DNA of 64,000 nt, from positions 1 through 64,000 of the forward strand of contig JAFVSN010000043.1 of assembly GCA_017503735.1 (NCBI GenBank), read 5' to 3'. Shown one piece after another: positions 59,159 through 64,000 of this stretch. Each line of letters starts with the position of its first letter. Position 1 is the stretch's first letter. The position numbers and the translations under genes are program-made. Source of the DNA: Lachnospiraceae bacterium (GTDB lineage: Bacteria > Bacillota > Clostridia > Lachnospirales > Lachnospiraceae). Below the pieces are notes generated by a model. It made no database searches and was not told the DNA's origin. It worked only from the letters and a program-made list of their open reading frames with translations.

Positions 59159-60067
59159 TTACTTCCTCTTCACCGGACGCAACACCTCATACCCGATTCC
59201 CTCCGGGTAATGTCTCTGGTAATCCTGACAGGCTTCCTCATTCCATTCGTAGCATGTATTTCCATGCTTTGCCGGATCATAATTCCAGGCAAGATTTTCT
59301 ACCCTGCCCATGACCTCACCGTTGTCCTTCAAAAAGTCGAACGGCGGATGATAGAATACAAGATAATCGCTGGCCGGGAAGCTTCGCAGTTCAAAGCCCT
59401 CCGGAATTTCACCGTCGTAATCCTCCGGCACGCCGAAACCGTAGAAATAACCTTTCTTACCGTTTTCATAAAACCAGCCTGCGGTATGACCGGTGACAAT
59501 CGGATGGGATACATGACTCATGCTGTCAATGATGCCGCATACCGTATCACAGTCGTGGCGACTCCAAAACTTTCCGTAATCCGATGCCTCCATATCCCAG
59601 ATACCGATGTATTTGTGGGCCGGGATATGCTCTACCCTCACCCGCGCTTCTGTTAATGCTGTTGTATTCATGGTTGGTTCTCCTTTATTCGTATAATGTT
59701 CGGGAAAGAACACCACTTGTAAATTTGCAAGACGTACCGGTCCCGGTTTCTTCCGATAGGCCGCGGGTGTACACCCGTAAGCACTCACGAAAGCCCTCGT
59801 CAAGGCTTCCTGGGAAGAAAAGCCGTATTTCATTGCGATATCCAAAATCCGTTCCTTCGTATCCCGGATAGCAAGGGTCGCCATAGTAAGACGCCGCCCC
59901 GCAATGTAGTTTTTTACCGTCATCCCCACAATCTCATGGAACTTCGTGGACACATAATAAGGCGAATATCCTATTTCCTCCGACATCTGCAGAAGCGTCG
60001 GATTGTCCGTCAAATGTGCCTCGATCCAGTCAATCATGCGCTGTATCGTCTCGTTCCATTCGTACAA
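59159..60067 (-). CDS. AraC-family regulator with C-terminal effector-binding domain
   Basis: 302 residues. The AraC DNA-binding domain is N-terminal: IDWIEAHLTDNPTLLQMSEE, IGYSPYYVSTKFHEIVGMTV, and ILDIAMKYGFSSQEALTRAF with YGCTPAAYRK. Residues about 130-300 (ARVRVEHIPAHKYIGIWDME, GHTAGWFYENGKKGYFYGFG, PEGFELRSFPASDYLVFYHP) are a GyrI-like/BacR effector-binding domain, the layout of Rob and similar multidrug or stress regulators. Monocistronic, with AGGAGGGACCC upstream. Target genes unknown. Confidence 0.9.
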   Translation of the reverse strand: MYEWNETIQRMIDWIEAHLTDNPTLLQMSEEIGYSPYYVSTKFHEIVGMTVKNYIAGRRLTMATLAIRDTKERILDIAMKYGFSSQEALTRAFVSAYGCTPAAYRKKPGPVRLANLQVVFFPEHYTNKGEPTMNTTALTEARVRVEHIPAHKYIGIWDMEASDYGKFWSRHDCDTVCGIIDSMSHVSHPIVTGHTAGWFYENGKKGYFYGFGVPEDYDGEIPEGFELRSFPASDYLVFYHPPFDFLKDNGEVMGRVENLAWNYDPAKHGNTCYEWNEEACQDYQRHYPEGIGYEVLRPVKRK

Positions 60068-60153
60068 GCCGGGTCCCTCCTTTCACCCTAAGGATAACAC
60101 AACCGAATTTAATTTTCTTGATATTAGTTGCGATATTGCATGGAAACAATCTC

Positions 60154-60891
60154 TTAGATTTTCTCCGTCCGTCCCACCTTTGCTTCCGGGGAAACCTCCA
60201 CCTGTTCACTGTACTGCACCAGTTCAATCTCGCAGTCCGCTCCGATGGCTACCACACGACCGGACACACGCGGGGTTACTACACCCTCCAACGCAATTTC
60301 ATCGCCCTCAATGGAATTCTTTACACACACCGTACCAATCGTCCTTCTCTTTATCAAAGAAGAAAACAACGGCAGACGGGCTCTCTTCTTCTTCTCTTCT
60401 CCGTGACGCTTGTAAATTACAATCTTACTGCCGCCGATGCTGCCGACTTCCATTCCTTTTTCAAACTCAATCTCGATTTCTTCCGCATTCATAAGACCGT
60501 CACAATCTGCCGCTCCGCGAATCTTAATAAACTCCGCTTCCACATCACCGCCGATTTTGCTGCCTCCGGATAACTGCAACTGCTTGCACTTTACTGTTCC
60601 CCGGAAGGAAGAACCGCCGGAGATTGCAATTTTCTCCCGTGCCTCAACATTTCCTCCAAAAGAGGAACCTCCGGACACTACCAAATTCCCCGTACTGATA
60701 TCTCCGGAAAAATTGCAGCTTCCCGACGTGTTAATATTGTTCTCACACACCACACTGTTTCCGCCGACGGAACCGGAGGTATACAGATTCTGGCAGCGCA
60801 CCATCCCCTCCAGTCTTCCGCTTCCGCTCACCCTTATGGTATCATACTCTCCCGGCATAATCTGGCCGCTTCCCGAAATATTTAAATCCAT
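60154..60891 (-). CDS. Polymer-forming cytoskeletal (bactofilin-like) protein
   Basis: 245 residues. The first 130 are a right-handed beta-helix of Gly/Ser-rich turns: ISGSGQIMPGEYDTIRVSGS, SGSCNFSGDISTGNLVVSGG and SGGSSFRGTVKCKQLQLSGG. Residues 135-245 are less repetitive and include a basic KRHGEEKKKRARLPLF stretch. Matches the polymer-forming cytoskeletal family. GGAGAATGAG precedes ATG. It lies 52 bases downstream of a DUF4004 regulator on the same strand, a pairing seen in Bacillus-like genomes (yhbD with yhbE and yhbF). Confidence 0.85.
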   Translation of the reverse strand: MDLNISGSGQIMPGEYDTIRVSGSGRLEGMVRCQNLYTSGSVGGNSVVCENNINTSGSCNFSGDISTGNLVVSGGSSFGGNVEAREKIAISGGSSFRGTVKCKQLQLSGGSKIGGDVEAEFIKIRGAADCDGLMNAEEIEIEFEKGMEVGSIGGSKIVIYKRHGEEKKKRARLPLFSSLIKRRTIGTVCVKNSIEGDEIALEGVVTPRVSGRVVAIGADCEIELVQYSEQVEVSPEAKVGRTEKI

Positions 60892-60943
60892 CTCTCATTC
60901 TCCTCTCTTTCTTCACATCCGGCAATTCCAATCCCACAGACCT

Positions 60944-61321
60944 TCATTTTGCCAGAATTTCCTTTGTTACATCTCTTACCTCACCTTTGCCATCATCAAG
61001 AAGGACTTGTTGTATCTCACTCACATAAAAGGTCTTATCTCCGTACAGAGTCTTCACCGTCAGTACCGCCTTTGCTTCCGACTCTTTGTGGAATTGTTTC
61101 GAGAGTTCATCTAAAGAAAAATCATCCTTTTGACTTTGAATCAACTCCACCCGTTCACAGATCAGTTCCTTCGGAAAGAAGGTCTCCTGTCCGGTTACCG
61201 TGGCTTTTTTTATAAACCAATCCTCCGGAATCAGGCCCTTTCGCTTCCAGCGGTACAACGCCCCGTAAGAGATTCCGTACCGTTCCAACAACTCCTTTTT
61301 GGAAATCAACTCTTCTCCCAT
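60944..61321 (-). CDS. DUF4004 (YhbD-like) MerR-type DNA-binding protein
   Basis: 125 residues from ATG 61321 (GGGAGGCGC). N-terminal MerR-like helix-turn-helix: [20 protein letters not shown] then [20 protein letters not shown]. The C-terminal half, [16 protein letters not shown] and [19 protein letters not shown], is the DUF4004 tail. In Bacillus, yhbD is grouped with polymer-forming protein genes, as here. Two TAACATTGTTA boxes in its promoter suggest autoregulation. Confidence 0.85.
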   Translation of the reverse strand: MGEELISKKELLERYGISYGALYRWKRKGLIPEDWFIKKATVTGQETFFPKELICERVELIQSQKDDFSLDELSKQFHKESEAKAVLTVKTLYGDKTFYVSEIQQVLLDDGKGEVRDVTKEILAK

Positions 61322-61335
61322 AAGCGCCTCCCTTC

Positions 61336-61388
61336 GTAACATTGTTACTCTCTATGACGATAATAGCATAACATTGTTACGCTGTCAA
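61336..61388 (-). promoter_or_regulatory. Promoter with operator in the -35/-10 spacer
   Basis: Minus strand TTGACA (61383-61388), exactly 17 bases, TATTAT (61360-61365). TAACATTGTTA occurs inside the spacer (ATAACATTGTTAC, 61368-61380) and again 32 bases away at 61336-61348, downstream of the -10. Both are near-palindromic, on the same helical face. Confidence 0.7.
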
Positions 61389-61485
61389 GCTTTTTCTGAA
61401 AAACTTCTATTTCTAATCACTGTTACATAACTCTGACTTTCTTTCTCTCATAAGTTATAATTCTAACTTATCCCTTGCTTTTTTC

Positions 61486-61624
61486 TTGACATCCGCCAAA
61501 AACCTCGTATAATAGAAAAAAGGGGCTTCCCCTTTTTCTTTTTGTTCATATCGTATTTACGGAGTGCCCGTGCGGATACCCGCGCACTTTTTAAAAGCAG
61601 AGCATCATCCGTTTAGAAAAGGAG
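61486..61624 (+). promoter_or_regulatory. Promoter and structured leader of the MATE gene (candidate attenuator)
   Basis: TTGACA, 16 bases, TATAAT (61486-61513) is followed at once by the hairpin AAAAAGGGG/CCCCTTTTT (61516-61536) with CTTTTTG after it. A second hairpin (AGTGC..GCACT, 61563-61587) ends in TTTTT, and ACGGA (61559-61563) can pair with TCCGT (61608-61612) just before the AAAGGAG. Two terminator-like stems between promoter and gene suggest conditional read-through; ligand unknown. Confidence 0.5.
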
Positions 61625-61636
61625 TTACATAAAGTC

Positions 61637-63016
61637 ATGTCAAACACAAAATTAATTACCGATTATACCACCGGCAGCGTACCGAAGAGTTTATTACGCT
61701 TTTCCTTGCCGTTCATGCTGTCCAATGCCTTACAGGTAGTCTACTCTCTGGTAGATATGCTTGTGGTAGGACAGGTTCTGGGTACCAATGCCGTATCCGG
61801 CGTCACCAACGGCAGTACCGTGGTGATGTTTATGACTATGGTGGGCTTAGGTTTTTCCAACGGCGGCCAGATTTATATCGCACAGCTTATCGGTGCAAAG
61901 CGTAAAAAAGAACTGAATAATGCCATCGGAACCTTGTTTTCTCTCGTATTGGGACTTGCAGTTGTCCTAACCGCAATCGGTGTCGCCATCGGCATTCCGG
62001 TCCTGAATTTATTAAAAACCCCGACGGAAGCCTACGACCACGCTTGGAATTATCTCCTTATTTGTACCTTGGGTAATGTCTTTACCTTCGGCTACAACAT
62101 GGTATCCGCAGTACTCCGTGGCATGGGTGACTCCAGACGTCCGTTTATTTTTGTATTCATTGCTTCTGTCCTGAACCTGATATTGGACATCTTGTTTGTA
62201 AAGTATTTCCACATGGGTACTGCCGGTGCTGCATTGGCAACCATTCTCGGTCAGGCTGTTGCTTTTATTTATGCATTGATTTATCTCTACAAAAGAAAAG
62301 AAGCCTTCGGCTTCGACTTTAAAGTAAAAAGCTTTGCCATCGACAAAACCGCGGCAAAGCACCTATCCCGCTTAGGGGTACCGCTTGCCATCCAGAGTGC
62401 CGCCATCAACCTTTCTATGATGTATGTAAACTCTCTGGTAAATCAGGTACACGTTACTGCGTCCTCTACCTTCGGCACCGGCGTTAAGATTGACGACGTG
62501 GTAAACCGTATTACCTACGGCCTGACCATGGCCGGAAGCTCCATGGTAGGTCAGAACGTGGCGGCCGACAAGCAGAAACGTGCCGCTTCCGTCATCAACT
62601 GGATTTTGATTTTCAGCGGAATTTTCTATGCGTTGTTTACCGTAATCCTTCTTCTCTTCTCCGAAGAGCTGTTCGGCTTCTTTAAGAGGGAAGAAGATGT
62701 TATTAATCCGGAATACATTAAGCAGTTTGTTATCGCTGCCATCATCAGTTTCCCGGGTATGCTCCTGATGCGAGGCACCAACGCTTTAATGAACGGCATC
62801 GGAAACTCCAAATTGAACCTGATTTTCGGACTGTTGGACGGTGTAGTTCTCCGGATCAGCTTAAGCTACATCCTCGGTATTGTGTTAGACTTAGGCCTCT
62901 TCGGTTTCTTCCTGGGCTACGGTCTGGCAGCTTACGGAACTTCCATTCCGGGCATTCTTTATTACCTGTCCGGCAAATGGAAAAGCTTCCGGATGTTAAA
63001 AAAAGAAGAAGCATAA
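61637..63016 (+). CDS. MATE-family efflux transporter
   Basis: 459 residues and about 12 membrane helices in two halves. DYTTGSVPKSLLRFSLPFML at the start, YSLVDMLVVGQVLGTNAVSG near 35 and FTFGYNMVSAVLRGMGDSRR near 150 are typical of the DinF/NorM-like MATE group in gut Firmicutes; TYGLTMAGSSMVGQNVAADK marks the second half. Exchanges Na+ or H+ for cationic drugs or metabolites. AAAGGAG lies 12 bases before ATG, a long spacing. Divergent from the DUF4004 gene, with a folded leader upstream. Confidence 0.92.
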   Translation: MSNTKLITDYTTGSVPKSLLRFSLPFMLSNALQVVYSLVDMLVVGQVLGTNAVSGVTNGSTVVMFMTMVGLGFSNGGQIYIAQLIGAKRKKELNNAIGTLFSLVLGLAVVLTAIGVAIGIPVLNLLKTPTEAYDHAWNYLLICTLGNVFTFGYNMVSAVLRGMGDSRRPFIFVFIASVLNLILDILFVKYFHMGTAGAALATILGQAVAFIYALIYLYKRKEAFGFDFKVKSFAIDKTAAKHLSRLGVPLAIQSAAINLSMMYVNSLVNQVHVTASSTFGTGVKIDDVVNRITYGLTMAGSSMVGQNVAADKQKRAASVINWILIFSGIFYALFTVILLLFSEELFGFFKREEDVINPEYIKQFVIAAIISFPGMLLMRGTNALMNGIGNSKLNLIFGLLDGVVLRISLSYILGIVLDLGLFGFFLGYGLAAYGTSIPGILYYLSGKWKSFRMLKKEEA

Positions 63017-63070
63017 TTTCCGGGCACAAACCATTCACCTAACCATATAACTTAACCGAAAAAACATAAC

Positions 63071-63126
63071 AAAAACACCCTCGTAAAATCTTGATGAAAA
63101 TCAGATTTCTTCCGAGGGTGTTTCTT
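63071..63126. terminator. Bidirectional terminator between MATE and the membrane protein gene
   Basis: AAACACCCTCG and CGAGGGTGTTT pair around an inner AAATCT/AGATTT stem, with A-rich and T-rich flanks on both sides. Confidence 0.82.
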
Positions 63127-63153
63127 ACATCATTGAATTATTCGACTTGCCGT

Positions 63154-64000
63154 TTATTCGGAAACCGCGGAATCTTCCGACGTTTCCGATTGCATCCGTT
63201 CTTTCAGCCGTCTGACAACCGTCATATAAAACTCCGCTTCTCCGATTACCGGAAACTTTTTATATGCCTTTTCCATTTCTTCATAGATTCCGTCAGCCGT
63301 TACCGGTTTCTGTTTCGGCAACCGTTTCGGCAATTTTCCCTTTTTGGAACGACTCAGCCATTCAATCCTCTCACGGTCTTCTTCGCTTAAAAGCCGGTAA
63401 TAGAAATATTTGATTCGTAACACGGAAAGGTCCTTTGCCTGCTGTATCAGAACCGGTTGCAATACCGCATAGTAAGCGGCAATTTCTTCCGGAGAACCAT
63501 TGTTCTGAAGCAGAAAATAAAGCCGTTCCGCGTCCACCGCATTTGCAAAACCTGCCGGCAATGTATCCAGGCTCTGCTCCATCTTGTTCAAACACGCTTC
63601 TGCCTCTTCAGGCTTTCCTTCCAAAATACGTTTATAACATTTTATCAGATGAACGTAAAGGGTCAATGCGTTGATGGAATCCTCCTCATCAACCTTCAGC
63701 AATTCTTCCGGAATTTCATCCGGCATAACGCCCTCACTCATCATGGCATTGATTTTTAATTGCAAATAAAGTGCCTTTTGATTTTTCTTCTCCTTCGCAC
63801 ACAACAGGCAATTTTTCCCGTCATTTGGAATTCCCATGGTCATCGGAAGCACATTGCAAACCCCGAAAATCACACCGGCAAAAATGAACACGCCTGCAAT
63901 CCATGCCCAAAGGGGACTATGTAGGAAAAACAACGGTACCGAAAGTGCGGAAAAGATAAGATTAAACATTCCTCCGCCTAAATTAAACCAAACGTAAGGA
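63154..64000 (-). CDS. Uncharacterised membrane protein, N-terminus probably off the window edge
   Basis: An ATG at 63969 gives 271 residues, but the frame stays open to the edge and reads PYVWFNLGGG just before it, continuing smoothly into MFNLIFSALSVPLFFL. The true start is therefore probably outside the window, also because AGGCGGAGG abuts this ATG with almost no spacing. Two helices occupy the first 45 visible residues, then CLLCAKEKKNQKALYLQLKI and a tetratricopeptide-like helical region (ALTLYVHLIKCYKRILEGKP, EEAEACLNKMEQSLDTL). The C-terminal tail is basic then acidic. Similar proteins in Firmicutes are annotated as hypothetical, sometimes as M50-family metalloprotease-like; no HExxH is visible here. 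Confidence 0.65.
   Translation of the reverse strand, partial: PYVWFNLGGGMFNLIFSALSVPLFFLHSPLWAWIAGVFIFAGVIFGVCNVLPMTMGIPNDGKNCLLCAKEKKNQKALYLQLKINAMMSEGVMPDEIPEELLKVDEEDSINALTLYVHLIKCYKRILEGKPEEAEACLNKMEQSLDTLPAGFANAVDAERLYFLLQNNGSPEEIAAYYAVLQPVLIQQAKDLSVLRIKYFYYRLLSEEDRERIEWLSRSKKGKLPKRLPKQKPVTADGIYEEMEKAYKKFPVIGEAEFYMTVVRRLKERMQSETSEDSAVSE

Noticed and set aside
1-64000. tRNA, rRNA, tmRNA or prophage genes
   Set aside because: No tRNA cloverleaf signature (such as GGTTCGAATCC), ribosomal RNA string, integrase or phage structural gene was seen on either strand. This was by eye, so a tRNA scan could still find one.

Overview
The window looks like the chromosome of an anaerobic, endospore-forming Firmicute, most likely Lachnospiraceae or a close relative. 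The sequence shows sporulation genes (spoIIR, a SipL/DUF3794-LysM protein, veg, a SleB-type hydrolase), an Hnd-type electron-bifurcating [FeFe] hydrogenase, the non-mevalonate kinase ispE, a T-box in front of ileS, a dgt-dnaG-rpoD-trmK order, AGGAGG ribosome binding sites and intrinsic terminators. I saw no tRNA or rRNA gene, no phage region, no complete insertion sequence and no CRISPR array.

Layout. 1-4 kb: an edge-truncated Rpn-type nuclease, thrC and a cell-wall hydrolase, all on the minus strand. 4-5.5 kb: an AP2/HNH-like DNA-binding protein, RNase P RNA and a nested hairpin. 5.5-15 kb: minus-strand housekeeping genes (nucleoside kinase, trmK, rpoD, dnaG, dgt, glgP), with a heavily folded spacer between dgt and dnaG. 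15-20 kb: a four-gene cassette of an ABC exporter, a small secreted cysteine-containing peptide, a GHKL sensor kinase and a LytTR regulator. 20-25.8 kb: DUF554, ileS with its T-box, and an AAA ATPase. 26-40.7 kb: NAD salvage, a VanY-like lipoprotein, an acyltransferase, an XRE regulator with a phased operator array, an esterase, a 1467-residue secreted protein with two solute-binding domains around leucine-rich repeats, spoIIR, an ECF sigma/anti-sigma pair, and ispE. 41-43 kb: a hydrogenase-associated regulator and a decayed polymorphic-toxin tail with its immunity gene. 43-47 kb: DtxR regulator, SipL-like protein, Veg, PrcB lipoprotein. 46.9-55.8 kb: the hydrogenase locus, with accessory genes on the minus strand (DRTGG, ATPase, HydA-like, DRTGG, PHP) divergent from hndA-ATPase-hndB-hndC-hndD; a Rex-like site overlaps the promoter. 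56-64 kb: a repeat array, a flavodoxin operon under a MarR regulator, AraC regulator, polymer-forming protein, DUF4004 regulator, MATE exporter and an edge-truncated membrane protein.

Most unusual are non-coding. Two families of nested, palindrome-rich elements each occur twice. Family A is at 23.95-24.16 kb, wedged between the ileS T-box and ileS, and at 40.68-40.97 kb. Family B is at 47.95-48.23 and 55.88-56.06 kb, bracketing the hydrogenase genes in the same orientation. A third, different feature at 56.07-56.41 kb is an array of ten TACCATT/CATGGTA half-sites in alternating orientation, spaced 30 and 32 bases apart (about three DNA turns). I do not recognise any of these as described elements; all need database comparison.
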